Positions 17,396 through 26,735 of a stretch of 64,000 bases of DNA are shown here, one piece after another. A program made the translations under genes and the position numbers. The notes under the pieces were generated by a model that saw only the letters and a list, made by a program, of their open reading frames with translations, was not told where the DNA came from and did no database searches. Origin of the DNA: DASRFA01 sp035651755. GTDB lineage: Bacteria; Desulfobacterota; Binatia; UBA12015. Positions within the stretch are counted from its first letter, which is position 1, and each line of letters opens with the position of its first letter. The stretch is from NCBI GenBank assembly GCA_035651755.1, contig DASRFA010000018.1:1-64000 (forward strand), in the 5' to 3' direction.

Positions 17396-19372
17396 ATGCC
17401 CGACGCGATCGATCCAACGGAGGCAGCTCGTCCCGAGCCGACGCCTGCGCTCCTCGAACGTCTCGGGCGCGCCGTCGGCGAGTTCTTCGCCGTCATGGGG
17501 AACGCGCGCCACGCGTTCGGGCTCCTGATCGAGACGAACGCCCGCCTGGCCGCCGCGCTCGTCGCGCTCGCGCTCGCGGACGCGGTCCTCCCGGTCGCGA
17601 TCGCGTGGGTCGGGAAGCGCATCATCGACGCGGTCGTGGCCGCCAGCACCGGCGCCGCGGGCGGTGGCGCCGGGGCGCTCCGCTGGGTGGCGATCGAGTG
17701 CGGCCTCATGGTGGCGCGCGCCGGCGTCACGCAGCTGAACGCCCTCGCGCAGACCATCCTCTCCTCCGCGCTCGGCGTCGAGGTGAACGTCCGCATCCTC
17801 GAGAAGGCGATCAACGTGAGCTACCGCCACTTCGAGGACCCGACCTTCAACAACCAGCTGACGCAGGCGCGACGCGAGGCGAGCACGCGGCCGCTCGACG
17901 TCATCCGCCAGACGCTCGGGCTCGCTCGCAACCTGACCGCGCTCGCGGGATACGGCGCCGTGCTGGGAGCATTCAGCGGCCTCGCGGTCCTGGCGCTCCT
18001 CGCTTCCGCGATCCCGCCCTTCTTCGCCGAGGCGCGCTTCGGGCGCGAGTCGTTCTGGCTGAAGCGCGCGCGCACGGTCGACACGCGCCAGGCGCACTAC
18101 CTCGAGGTGCTCCTCTCCCAGGAGGCGAGCGCGAAGGAGATCAAGCTCTTCTCGCTCTCGCGCCTCCTCCTCGACCGCTACCGCGCGCTCTACGAGCGGT
18201 TCCACCACGAGGACGTGGCGCTCGCACGCCGGCGCGGCCGCGCGACGCTCGTGCTCGGCACCGTGAGCCTGCTCGCGCTCTACGCCTGCTATGCGTGGGT
18301 CGTCGTGCGCGCGGTCGCGGGCGACCTCACGGTCGGGACGATGACCCTCTACCTGGTCGCGTTCCGCGAAGGGCAGGCGGCGTTCCAGGCTGCGATGCTG
18401 GCGGTCGCGCGGCTCTACGAGGACAACCTCTTCATGTCGAACCTCTTCGAGTACCTCGGGCTCCCGGAGGACGAGCCGCACGAGGCGATCCCGGAAGACG
18501 TCGGCATCCCGGACGCGCTCGGCGCGTCCGCGGGCAACGGTGCGAGCGCGAGCGCCGCGAGCGAGTCGCTCCACGGCAACGGCGCGGGCGGCGGCGAGCC
18601 CGCACGCGTGCCGCTTCCGCCTCGCATCGACCTCGAGGGCGTCTCCTTCCGCTACCCGGACGCCGCGCGCGACTCGCTCCGGGACGTGACCCTCACGATC
18701 GAGCCCGGCGAGACGATCGCGCTCGTCGGGCCGAACGGCGCCGGCAAGACGACGCTCGTCAAGCTCCTCACGGGGCTCTATCGGCCGACGGCCGGCCGGA
18801 TCCGGATCGGCGGCGTCGACATCGCCGACCTCTCGGCGGCCGAGCTGCGGGCGCGCGTCGGGGTGATCTTCCAGGACTTCGTCCGCTTCCACTTCACGGT
18901 CGCCGACAACATCGGCGTCGGCTGGCTTCCCGAGATCGGCAACCGCGACGCGATCGAGCGCGCCGCCGCGGCCGGCGGCATCGACGACGTGATCGCCGGT
19001 TTGCCGGGCGGCTACGGGCAGGGGCTCGGGCGCTGGTTCGGGGGCGCGGAGCTCTCGGTCGGACAGTGGCAGCGCCTCGCGCTCGCGCGCGCGTTCATGC
19101 GCCGCTCGCCGGTCCTCATCCTCGACGAGCCGACCGCGGCGCTCGACGCCGAGGCGGAGGCCGAGATCTTCGCCCGCTTCCGCGAGCTCACGGCCGATCG
19201 TACCGCGATCCTGATCACGCACCGCTTCTCGAGCGTCCGGATCGCCGACCGCATCGCCGTGTTCGAGGACGGCCGCCTGACGGAGCTCGGGACGCACGCC
19301 GAGCTCCTCGCGAGCGATCGGCGATACGCGCGCATGTTCCGACTGCAGGCGGCGGGCTACGTCGAGCCGTAG
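17396..19372 (+). CDS. ABC transporter, fused permease and ATPase
   Basis: A 658-residue half-transporter. The N-terminal transmembrane domain occupies about residues 20-350, followed by a Gly/Ala/Ser-rich linker (about 380-400) and a nucleotide-binding domain. Visible motifs are Walker A GPNGAGKTT (K451), signature LSVGQWQRLALARA, Walker B LILDEPTAALD (D577, E578) and the H-loop ITHRF. It should act as a homodimer exporter of the MsbA/lipid or peptide type; the cargo is unknown. It lies between the secreted PHP hydrolase and a histidine phosphatase in a tightly spaced plus-strand operon, so export of an envelope precursor is a plausible role. Confidence 0.92.
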   Translation: MPDAIDPTEAARPEPTPALLERLGRAVGEFFAVMGNARHAFGLLIETNARLAAALVALALADAVLPVAIAWVGKRIIDAVVAASTGAAGGGAGALRWVAIECGLMVARAGVTQLNALAQTILSSALGVEVNVRILEKAINVSYRHFEDPTFNNQLTQARREASTRPLDVIRQTLGLARNLTALAGYGAVLGAFSGLAVLALLASAIPPFFAEARFGRESFWLKRARTVDTRQAHYLEVLLSQEASAKEIKLFSLSRLLLDRYRALYERFHHEDVALARRRGRATLVLGTVSLLALYACYAWVVVRAVAGDLTVGTMTLYLVAFREGQAAFQAAMLAVARLYEDNLFMSNLFEYLGLPEDEPHEAIPEDVGIPDALGASAGNGASASAASESLHGNGAGGGEPARVPLPPRIDLEGVSFRYPDAARDSLRDVTLTIEPGETIALVGPNGAGKTTLVKLLTGLYRPTAGRIRIGGVDIADLSAAELRARVGVIFQDFVRFHFTVADNIGVGWLPEIGNRDAIERAAAAGGIDDVIAGLPGGYGQGLGRWFGGAELSVGQWQRLALARAFMRRSPVLILDEPTAALDAEAEAEIFARFRELTADRTAILITHRFSSVRIADRIAVFEDGRLTELGTHAELLASDRRYARMFRLQAAGYVEP

Positions 19373-19373
19373 C

Positions 19374-19383
19374 GGGGGGGGGG
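19374..19383 (+). other. Ten-G homopolymer in a ribosome-binding region
   Basis: Ten consecutive G residues begin one base after the stop codon of the ABC transporter gene and end three bases before the ATG of the phosphatase gene, so they form its Shine-Dalgarno region. Tracts of this length can slip during replication and so vary spacing, but there is no evidence here of more than one length, and sequencing error is possible. Confidence 0.6.
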
Positions 19384-19386
19384 CCC

Positions 19387-20052
19387 ATGGCGACGCGACT
19401 GCTCATGATCCGGCACGGCGCGACCGTCCTCTCCGCGGAGGACCGCTTCGCCGGGTCGACCGACGTCGAGCTGTCCGACGAGGGACGCGATCAGGCGCGC
19501 GCGCTCGGTCGGCGGCTCGCGGGCGAGAAGATCGCCGCGATCTACGCGAGCCCGCTGAAGCGGGCGCTCGACACCGCCGCGCTCGTGGGTGCCCCGCACG
19601 CGCTCGAGCCGGCGACGGCACCCGGCCTCGCGGAGATCGATCACGGCCGGTGGGAGGGCCTCACGCGGCGCGAGGTCGAGCAGCGCTTCTCCGCCGAGTA
19701 CGCCGCCTGGGAGCTCGACCCCGTCACGTTCGCCCCCGAGGGCGGCGAGCCCGGGATCGCGGTCATGGCGCGCGCGCTGCCGGTCGTGCGGGCGATCGTC
19801 GAGCGCCACGCCGGCACGACCGTCGCGCTCGTCTCGCACAAGGCGACGATCCGCCTCGTGCTCGCGACGCTCCTCGGAATCGACGCGCGCGGCTACCGCG
19901 ACCGGCTCGATCAGGCGCCGGCTTGCCTCAACGTCGTCGACTTCAAGGACCCCGTGCGGGCCCGGCTCATGGTCTACAACGACACGTCGCACTACGCGGA
20001 GAAGCCGCGCGCGGCGGGCGCCCACCTCTCGAAGTGGTGGGACGCCAAGTAG
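19387..20052 (+). CDS. Histidine phosphatase family protein
   Basis: A 221-residue phosphoglycerate-mutase-like phosphatase. The phosphohistidine motif IRHGAT (His 10) starts the protein; ASPLKRALDTA, EIDHGRWEG and VSHKATIR supply the other Arg/Glu/His residues expected for the active site. Members range from sugar-phosphate phosphatases to alpha-ribazole phosphatase (CobC); this sequence does not decide between them. It follows the ABC transporter by 14 bases and is preceded by a run of ten G bases acting as ribosome-binding site. Confidence 0.88.
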   Translation: MATRLLMIRHGATVLSAEDRFAGSTDVELSDEGRDQARALGRRLAGEKIAAIYASPLKRALDTAALVGAPHALEPATAPGLAEIDHGRWEGLTRREVEQRFSAEYAAWELDPVTFAPEGGEPGIAVMARALPVVRAIVERHAGTTVALVSHKATIRLVLATLLGIDARGYRDRLDQAPACLNVVDFKDPVRARLMVYNDTSHYAEKPRAAGAHLSKWWDAK

Positions 20053-20064
20053 CAGGCGCCCGCT

Positions 20065-20568
20065 TCAGGTGGCTGCGGCCGGCCGGTACGCGGCGCCCGC
20101 GTGCTGCCTCGCGAACGCCGCGAAGGTCGGGTGCGCGAGGCGGACGAAGTCGCAGTACGCCATGTGGACCGTCTCGCGGTGGTTGCCGGCGTTGAAGACC
20201 GTCTCCGACTCCCGCCCGAGCGAGTCGTCGGCCCAGAGCGGCATCCCGAAGAGGTCGCCGAACGGCGGCATCGCGCCCGGCTCGCAGCCCGGGAAGAGGT
20301 GCGCGAACTCGTCCTCGGATGCGAGCCGGGCATCGGGATCGCCGACCGCGTCGCGCAGCCGCTCGACGTCGAGCTCGCGCGAGGCCGGCAGGACCGCCAT
20401 GAGGTAGCCGCCGCATCCCCGCAGCACGACCACCTTCGCCATCTCGCTCGGCGGGACGTGGTCCGCGGCGGCGACCCCGGTCGCGGTGTAGGCGACCTTG
20501 TGGGCGCGCACCTCGTGACGCACTTGGCGGGCGTCGAGAAGCTCCTTGAGCTTCGGCAGAATGGCCAT
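20065..20568 (-). CDS. YbaK/EbsC-family aminoacyl-tRNA deacylase
   Basis: A 167-residue protein of the YbaK/ProX editing-domain family. The pattern of an N-terminal helix, a central VAAADHVPPSEMAKVVVL block with the conserved Lys, then GCEPGAMPPFGDLFGMPLWAD is characteristic. Family members hydrolyse mischarged tRNAs such as Cys-tRNA(Pro) or Ala-tRNA(Pro) in trans; the exact specificity cannot be read here. The start ATG has AGGAGGG at good spacing. It is convergent with the phosphatase gene (12-base gap) and divergent from the SRPBCC gene. Confidence 0.85.
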   Translation of the reverse strand: MAILPKLKELLDARQVRHEVRAHKVAYTATGVAAADHVPPSEMAKVVVLRGCGGYLMAVLPASRELDVERLRDAVGDPDARLASEDEFAHLFPGCEPGAMPPFGDLFGMPLWADDSLGRESETVFNAGNHRETVHMAYCDFVRLAHPTFAAFARQHAGAAYRPAAAT

Positions 20569-20701
20569 GTCGAACCCTCCTGCTGTGGTGTGACTCCGAG
20601 CGTCCGCCCGTCAGCACGAGATGTCAACGCCGGTCACCACGTACGGCGCCGCGGCGCGGCAACCGCTGGACCTGCGCGGGCGGTCGGGGCAATCTCGGGC
20701 G

Positions 20702-21214
20702 ATGCGCGAGCATCGCTACTCGGTCGACCTGCCGCACTCGCCCGAGCGCCCGTGGGCGGTGATGCAGGACTACGCGCGCTGGACGGAGTACGCGCCGATG
20801 GTGATCCGCGTCGACGTGCTGTGGCCGGGCGACGACCGCGGCAACGGCCTGCTTCGCCGCGTCATTTACAAGATGCCGTTCGGGCGTACCGGCTCCGCGC
20901 TCGAGCTCGTCTCCGGCGTGGAGCCTGCGCGCGGCTACACGTTCCTCATGATCAATCGCGTCCCGGGGAATGATCAGACGGGCCGCGTTCGCCTCGAGCC
21001 GATCGGCCCGAACAAGACCCGGCTCCACTTCGAGGAGCGCTACAACCTGACGAAGCCGCCGTGGAAGTGGTTCGAGGGGCCGATCTACCGCTTCATCAAC
21101 AAGCAGAACGAGCAGTCCATGCAGCGGCTTTCGGCCTGGCTCACCGAGCACCCGGAGTACCGCCCGGACCTGATCGAGCCCGAGGTCGCCGCCGCGGCGC
21201 AGGGCGCGCGGTAG
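20702..21214 (+). CDS. SRPBCC (START-like) family protein
   Basis: A 170-residue protein beginning MREHRYSVDLPHSPERPW, the typical start of polyketide-cyclase/START-like domains, followed by the alternating beta strands of this helix-grip fold. Such proteins bind hydrophobic ligands in an internal cavity; the ligand is not predictable. No signal or membrane segment is visible. The ATG 20702 was chosen because the fold starts there; the frame is open upstream to 20621 without domain content. It precedes the Hsp70-like gene by 80 bases. Confidence 0.8.
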   Translation: MREHRYSVDLPHSPERPWAVMQDYARWTEYAPMVIRVDVLWPGDDRGNGLLRRVIYKMPFGRTGSALELVSGVEPARGYTFLMINRVPGNDQTGRVRLEPIGPNKTRLHFEERYNLTKPPWKWFEGPIYRFINKQNEQSMQRLSAWLTEHPEYRPDLIEPEVAAAAQGAR

Positions 21215-21294
21215 CCTTCGGGAGATCTTCGCCGCCGGCGCGACGGCGCCGGCGAGCTGCGGCGCCGCGCGCCGCGCCTGACTCGCATCTCGCC

Positions 21295-22599
21295 ATGCTC
21301 GGCCTCGACTTCGGCACGACGAACAGCGCGATCGGCGCGGCGACGCGCGAGGGCGCCGCGCGCCTCGCGACCTTCCGCGAAGGCGACGGCGAGACCTCCG
21401 TGTTCCGCTCGGCCCTCCACTTCAGCGCCGAGGGGCACGGCCCGAATCGGCGCCCGCAGGCGACGGCCGGGCCGCGCGCGATCGCCTCCTACCTCGACGA
21501 GGGCGCCGGCGGGCGTTTCCTCCAGTCGCTCAAGTCGTACCTCGCGAGCCGACTCTTCAACGACACGCTGATCTACGGCTGGCGCTTCACGCTCGAGGAC
21601 CTGATCGCGACGCTCCTGCGCGAGCTGCGCGACGCCGCGCGCGCGCAGCTCGGCGACGACGCGAAGGCGGTCGTGATCGGGCGTCCCGTGCACTTCGTGA
21701 TCGGCGAGGAGGCGCAGACCGACCCCGAGCGCGACGCCGCCGCGCTCGTCCGCCTGCGCGGCGCGGCCGAGGCGGCGGGCTTCGAGGAGATCGCGTTCGA
21801 GTACGAGCCGGTCGCGGCGGCGTTCGAGTACGAGCGCAGCCTCGACCACGACGAGCTCGTCCTGATCGGCGACTTCGGCGGCGGCACGAGCGATTTCTGC
21901 CTCGTCCGGCTCGGCCCGAGCGAGCGCACGGAAGCGATGGACCGCTCGCGGAGCATCCTCGCGGTCGACGGCGTGCCGGTCGCGGGCGGCGCATTCGACG
22001 GCCGGATCGTCCGCCACGTCGTCGCGCCGCGCCTCGGGCGCGGATCGCTCCGGCGCTCGGAGCACGGGAAGGAGCTGCCCGTCCCGGCCTGGATCTACGC
22101 GCGGCTCGAGCGCTGGGAGGACGTGTCCTTCCTGAAGACGCGCGAGACGCTCGAGACGCTTCGCCAGCTCGAGTTCGAGGCGCGCGAGCGCTCGAAGATC
22201 GCGAGCCTGATCCGGCTCGTCGAGGACGACCTCGGCTACCTGCTCTACCGGGCCGTCGAGCGCACGAAGGTCGACCTGTCGGGCGCGCCGCGCGCTCGCT
22301 TCGCGTTCCACGAGCTGCCGCGGCGGATCGACCTGGAGGTCGCGCGCTCGGACTTCGAGGGCTGGATCGAGGACCTCGTCGCCAAGCTCGAGGCGTGCGT
22401 CGACGCTCTCCTCGCGCGTGCCGGCGCCGCGCCGTCCGCGATCGACCGCGTGTTCCTGACCGGCGGAACGTCGCTCGTCCCGCGCGTGCGGGAGATCTTC
22501 GAGACCCGCTTCGGCGCGGATCGCTTGCGGGGCGGCGAGGAGCTCACGACCGTCGCGCGCGGCCTGGCCCTGATCGCGGCGCACCGCGCGGCTGCCTGA
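21295..22599 (+). CDS. Hsp70-family protein (YegD-like)
   Basis: A 434-residue actin/Hsp70-type ATPase. Phosphate 1 motif GLDFGTTNSAIG is at the very start, phosphate 2 motif IGDFGGGTSDFC is central, and the adenosine motif VFLTGGTSLVPRV is near the end. At this length it lacks the classical DnaK substrate-binding domain and lid, as in E. coli YegD. It is an ATP-binding chaperone-like protein whose client is unknown. The upstream in-frame extension (from 21061) overlaps the SRPBCC gene and is not credible. No strong Shine-Dalgarno sequence is seen. Confidence 0.9.
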   Translation: MLGLDFGTTNSAIGAATREGAARLATFREGDGETSVFRSALHFSAEGHGPNRRPQATAGPRAIASYLDEGAGGRFLQSLKSYLASRLFNDTLIYGWRFTLEDLIATLLRELRDAARAQLGDDAKAVVIGRPVHFVIGEEAQTDPERDAAALVRLRGAAEAAGFEEIAFEYEPVAAAFEYERSLDHDELVLIGDFGGGTSDFCLVRLGPSERTEAMDRSRSILAVDGVPVAGGAFDGRIVRHVVAPRLGRGSLRRSEHGKELPVPAWIYARLERWEDVSFLKTRETLETLRQLEFEARERSKIASLIRLVEDDLGYLLYRAVERTKVDLSGAPRARFAFHELPRRIDLEVARSDFEGWIEDLVAKLEACVDALLARAGAAPSAIDRVFLTGGTSLVPRVREIFETRFGADRLRGGEELTTVARGLALIAAHRAAA

Positions 22600-22681
22600 T
22601 CCGCTCGCGCGCGCGGGCGCGCTGCCGTAAGCTGTGCCCGCCGCGCGCGCCGCGCTCGCGGGGCGGCGGCGGTGCATCGCG

Positions 22682-23506
22682 ATGGGTCCGAGCTTGATGG
22701 GCGTCGCCGCCGGCCTCCTCGTCCTGGGGGCCGCGTTCGCCTTCCTCGAGCGCCGCTGGCCCGCGGTCGCGCAGCCCGGCTGGCGGAGCGGCTCGGCGAC
22801 CGACGTCGCGTATTGGTTCTTCACGCCGCTCGTGACCAAGACGCTCACGCGGGTCGCGATCGTGCTCGCGCTCGTCGCGGTCGCGCTCGCGCTCGGTCTG
22901 CCCGTCGACCAGCCGAGCCTCGAGTCGCTCCTCGCGCCGCGCGCCGCGATCGCGCGCCAGCCGCTCTGGCTGCAGCTCGTGGAGTTCCTTCTCGTCGCGG
23001 ACGTCGCGGCCTATGCGATGCACCGGCTGTTCCACCGGCGCCCGCTGTGGCGTTTCCACGCGGTGCACCATTCGTCCGAGCAGGTCGACTGGCTCTCGGC
23101 GGTGCGCCTCCACCCGGTGAACGACCTCGTGATGCGGCTCGCGCAGGCGGCGCCGATCCTCGCCATCGGCTTCGATCCCGCGCTCCTCGCGGCGTACGTC
23201 CCTCTCCTCTCCGCGTACGGGGTCTTCGTGCACGCGAACGTGCCGTGGACGTTCGGGCCCTTCCGGTTCGCCGTCGCGAGCCCGGCGTTCCACCGCTGGC
23301 ATCACGCTGCCGAGGAGCAGGGTCTCGATCGAAACTTCGCGGGGCTCTTCCCGTTCATCGACCTCGCGTTCGGCACGTACCACCTGCCGCGCGACCGCGC
23401 GCCGACCCGCTTCGGCATCCCCGGCGGCGACGTTCCGGCGGGGCTTTGGGCCCAGCTCGGATATCCCTTCAAACGAGCGAGCGAGGCGACCGCGCGGCGG
23501 CGATAG
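22682..23506 (+). CDS. Sterol desaturase / fatty acid hydroxylase family membrane protein
   Basis: A 274-residue membrane di-iron oxygenase-like protein. The first hydrophobic segment starts near residue 4. The histidine clusters HRLFH, HAVHHS and HRWHH that ligate two irons in this superfamily are all present with normal spacing, and four to five membrane segments surround them. It probably hydroxylates or desaturates a lipid using O2 in the inner membrane. ATG 22682 is chosen; GTG 22634 in the same frame would add 16 Arg/Ala-rich residues. Confidence 0.88.
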   Translation: MGPSLMGVAAGLLVLGAAFAFLERRWPAVAQPGWRSGSATDVAYWFFTPLVTKTLTRVAIVLALVAVALALGLPVDQPSLESLLAPRAAIARQPLWLQLVEFLLVADVAAYAMHRLFHRRPLWRFHAVHHSSEQVDWLSAVRLHPVNDLVMRLAQAAPILAIGFDPALLAAYVPLLSAYGVFVHANVPWTFGPFRFAVASPAFHRWHHAAEEQGLDRNFAGLFPFIDLAFGTYHLPRDRAPTRFGIPGGDVPAGLWAQLGYPFKRASEATARRR

Positions 23507-23666
23507 CGGCGACGAAGCGCTGACGCACCGTGCGGCTCACCGGCCGAGGTCGCGCGAGCGGTCCCGTCGCCGTGGCGAGGTCGCCGTGCGCTGGCGCATG
23601 GCGCGCTCCAGGCGCGCCGGCGCGCTCAGGAGGCGACGCGTGCGCGCCGATGATCGGGACGGGGGG

Positions 23667-26600
23667 ATGGTTCTCTCGGTTTCCAACGGGTTTCGCGACC
23701 TCCTCGACGGCGGCATCGCACCTTCCGACCCGCGCTACGACGACGCGCTTTTCATGCGTCGCATGCGGACGCTGAACGGGATGGTCGTCGGGCTGCTTTC
23801 GTTCGGGCCCTTCGCGATCGCGCTGCTCGTGGCGATCGGCGCCCACCGCGCGGCGACGGCGATCCTGCTTTCGGCCGCCATCTCCGGCGCCTCGCTGATC
23901 GTGCTCCGGCGGACAGGCTGGGTGGAGGGCGTCGCGCACTTCGTCATGATCGAGTCGGTCGCGGTCTTCTTCTTCCTGCAAGGGGAGCTGGGCGGCGTCC
24001 ACTCGCCGGCGCAGGAATGGCTCTTCATCCCGGTCTTCTGCGCCGGGCTGGTCCTCGGGTTTCGCGCGGCGGTCTTCTACGGCGCGGTCGTCATCGCGCA
24101 GATCGCGTACTACGCCGTCGTCGGCGGCACGCCCCTGGCGCCGCCCGACGTTCTCCCGACGTACGGCGCCATCGGCCGCGTCTTCTTCGGGATCGCTCTG
24201 GTCGCGACGACGCGCGCCTTCCTCGCGGCTCGCCAGTCCGCGGAAGCCGCGTTCGTCGATCGGCAGGCGCGCCTCCGCTCGGTCGTGGACGCGATCGCGG
24301 ACGGCGTGCTGGTGATCGACCGGGGCGGCCGAATCGAGTCGGCGAATCCGGCGGCCGGCCGGGTGTTCGGCTGCGCGCCCGGAGACCTCGTCGGACGTCC
24401 GATCGCCTCGCTCATGCCCGCGGGCGCCGACCCGTCCTGGGCCGACGTCGAGCGCGCCGCTCGCGCGCGCGCGGCGCGCGACGGAGCCGCGGCTCTGGAA
24501 AGCATCGCCATCAAGCATAGCGGCACCGTCTTTCCGATCGAGGTGTGCGTCACCGAGTCCGCGTGGAGCGGCGAGCCGCGCTTCATCGCCGTCTGTCGCG
24601 ATTTGACGGAGCGCAAGCGCGCGGAGGAGGCGCTCCGCGCCGAGGAGAACCGCTACCGCCTGCTCGCCGACAACATCACCGACATCGTGATCGTTTCGAG
24701 CAGGGGGACGATCGAGTACGCGAGCCCCTCGGTGACGCGGGTCCTGGGCTGGATGCCGGACGATCTCGTCGGCCGGATCACGACCGACCTGGTGCACCCC
24801 GACGATCTTCCCGGCGTGATGGCCCAGAGCGCGGTCCTCGCTTCGGGCCAGCCCTCCACCGTCTGCATGCGAATGCGGCACCGGGACGGGTCCTGGACGT
24901 GGATGGAGGCCGTGACCGAGCCGATCCTCGACGACGCCGGGTCGTACACGCGCTTCCAGTCGTCGGTGCGCGACATCTCGCGGCGGCGCCAGGCGGAGGA
25001 GGAGCGGCAGAAGTTCGTCTCGCTCGTCGAGTGCTCGAGCGAGTTCATCGTCCTGCTCTCGCTCGACGAGGCGACCATCCTGTACGTCAACCCGGCCGCC
25101 GCCCGCATGGTCGGGCTCGACGATCCCGCGCAGGTCGTCGGCACGAACGTGCTCCGCTACGTGCCGCAGGACGTCCGCCAGGAGCTGCGGTTCCTCGTCG
25201 GGCCGACGGTCCTCGCGACCGGACGCTGGATCGGCGAGTCGCAGATCGCGAACCTCCGGACCGGACAGCGGATCGACGTCGTGCACAACGTCTTCGTCGT
25301 GCGCGACCCGGAGAGCGGGCAGCCGCTCTGCCTCGCCGCGGTCACGCGGGACATCACCGAGAGCAAGCGCGCGGAGCGCGAGCTCCGTCGCTTCGCCGCG
25401 GACGCGATCGCCGCACGCGACCGGATCGAGATCCAGGCCGCCGAGCTCGCGCGTCAGGCGTTCGAGCTCGCGCGCGCGCGCGACGAGGCGGTGCACGCGG
25501 CGGCGGCCAAGAGCGAGTTCTTGGCGAACATGAGCCACGAGATCCGGACGCCGATGAACGGCGTCATCGGCATGACGGGCCTCCTGCTCGACACCGAGCT
25601 CGACGAGGAGCAGCGCGACTTCGCGAGCACCATCCGGAGCAGCGCCGAGGGCCTGCTGACGGTGATCAACGACATCCTCGACTTCTCGAAGATCGAGGCC
25701 GGGAAGCTCGCGATCGAGGTCGTCGATTTCGACCTCCGGGCGCTCGTCGAGGAAGTTCGCGACCTGCTTGCGCCGAGTGCTGCGCGAAAGGGCGTCACCT
25801 TCGCGTGCAGCCTTCCGCCCGACTTCCCGTCGAGTCTGCGGGGCGATCCCGGTCGCATCCGCCAGATCGTGACGAACCTGGCGGGCAACGCGGTCAAGTT
25901 CACGGAGCGCGGCGAGGTCGAGATCGCGGTGCGGGACAGGGGCCGGGCCCAGGGGCGCATCGGCGTGCGCATCACCGTGCGCGACACGGGTATCGGCATC
26001 CCGCGCGAGCGCCACCAGGCGATCTTCGAGAGCTTCACGCAGGCCGACGGCAGCTCGAGCCGCCGCTACGGCGGAACCGGCCTCGGCCTCACCATCTGCC
26101 GGCAGCTCGTGCACCTCATGGGCGGAGAGATCGGGGTCGACAGCGAGCCCGGTCGCGGGAGCGAGTTCTGGGTCGACCTCCCGCTCGAGCCAGCGCAGTC
26201 GCAGCCGGCCCGACCGGGCGCCGATCCGGTCGCCACCCACGACACGCGCCGCCGGCTGGCGGCGCTCCGCGTCCTGGTCGCCGAGGACAACGCGATCAAC
26301 CAGAAGGTCGCCGTCCGCCTGCTCGAGAAGCTGGGCTGTCGCGCCGACGCCGTCGCGGACGGTGCAGAGGCGCTCGAGGCGCTGTCGCGCATCCCCTACG
26401 ACGTCGTGCTGATGGACTGCCAGATGCCGCAGCTCGACGGCTATCAGGCGACGGTCGAGATCCGCCGACGCGAGCGCGGTGCGCGCGTCCCGATCATCGC
26501 CATGACCGCGAACGCGATGGAGGGCGATCGCGAGCGCTGCCTCGCCGCCGGGATGGACGACTACTTGACGAAGCCGGTCAAGTCGGAAGACCTGCTGCGG

Positions 26601-26669
26601 GTGCTCGAGCGGTGGTGTCCGATCGCGTCCGGTCGCGACGTCCCGGAGGCGGTCGCGCTGGCGAGCTGA
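23667..26669 (+). CDS. Hybrid sensor histidine kinase (membrane domain, three PAS, receiver)
   Basis: A 1000-residue hybrid kinase. An N-terminal domain of five to six hydrophobic segments (about residues 35-190) is followed by three PAS domains (about 205-310, 330-440 and 450-570), a coiled-coil stretch, and a HisKA domain with the phospho-acceptor H624 in MSHEIRTPMNGVIG. A HATPase domain follows (NLAGNAVKF, DTGIGIP, GGTGLGLTI). A C-terminal receiver carries D917 in LMDCQMPQLDGYQ and the conserved TAN/KP residues. No partner response regulator is adjacent. The start ATG 23667 follows GGACGGGGGG. A double-hairpin repeat begins about seven bases after the stop. Confidence 0.95.
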   Translation: MVLSVSNGFRDLLDGGIAPSDPRYDDALFMRRMRTLNGMVVGLLSFGPFAIALLVAIGAHRAATAILLSAAISGASLIVLRRTGWVEGVAHFVMIESVAVFFFLQGELGGVHSPAQEWLFIPVFCAGLVLGFRAAVFYGAVVIAQIAYYAVVGGTPLAPPDVLPTYGAIGRVFFGIALVATTRAFLAARQSAEAAFVDRQARLRSVVDAIADGVLVIDRGGRIESANPAAGRVFGCAPGDLVGRPIASLMPAGADPSWADVERAARARAARDGAAALESIAIKHSGTVFPIEVCVTESAWSGEPRFIAVCRDLTERKRAEEALRAEENRYRLLADNITDIVIVSSRGTIEYASPSVTRVLGWMPDDLVGRITTDLVHPDDLPGVMAQSAVLASGQPSTVCMRMRHRDGSWTWMEAVTEPILDDAGSYTRFQSSVRDISRRRQAEEERQKFVSLVECSSEFIVLLSLDEATILYVNPAAARMVGLDDPAQVVGTNVLRYVPQDVRQELRFLVGPTVLATGRWIGESQIANLRTGQRIDVVHNVFVVRDPESGQPLCLAAVTRDITESKRAERELRRFAADAIAARDRIEIQAAELARQAFELARARDEAVHAAAAKSEFLANMSHEIRTPMNGVIGMTGLLLDTELDEEQRDFASTIRSSAEGLLTVINDILDFSKIEAGKLAIEVVDFDLRALVEEVRDLLAPSAARKGVTFACSLPPDFPSSLRGDPGRIRQIVTNLAGNAVKFTERGEVEIAVRDRGRAQGRIGVRITVRDTGIGIPRERHQAIFESFTQADGSSSRRYGGTGLGLTICRQLVHLMGGEIGVDSEPGRGSEFWVDLPLEPAQSQPARPGADPVATHDTRRRLAALRVLVAEDNAINQKVAVRLLEKLGCRADAVADGAEALEALSRIPYDVVLMDCQMPQLDGYQATVEIRRRERGARVPIIAMTANAMEGDRERCLAAGMDDYLTKPVKSEDLLRVLERWCPIASGRDVPEAVALAS

Positions 26670-26676
26670 TCCATTC

Positions 26677-26735
26677 AACGAGGGAAACGCTTCCCTCGCC
26701 CCGTTCGGCAAAGCCGAACGGGGCCCCACTCCCTG
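26677..26735. repeat. Double-hairpin palindromic element, copy 2
   Basis: The inverted orientation of copy 1. Hairpin B (26679-26698) is CGAGGGAA...TTCCCTCG, and hairpin A has arms at 26698-26709 and 26713-26724 with an AAA loop. Compared with copy 1, one base pair of hairpin B has changed from G-C to A-T, keeping the pairing. It lies just after the hybrid kinase stop codon and could act as a transcription terminator or mRNA 3' end despite lacking a T-tract. Confidence 0.85.
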
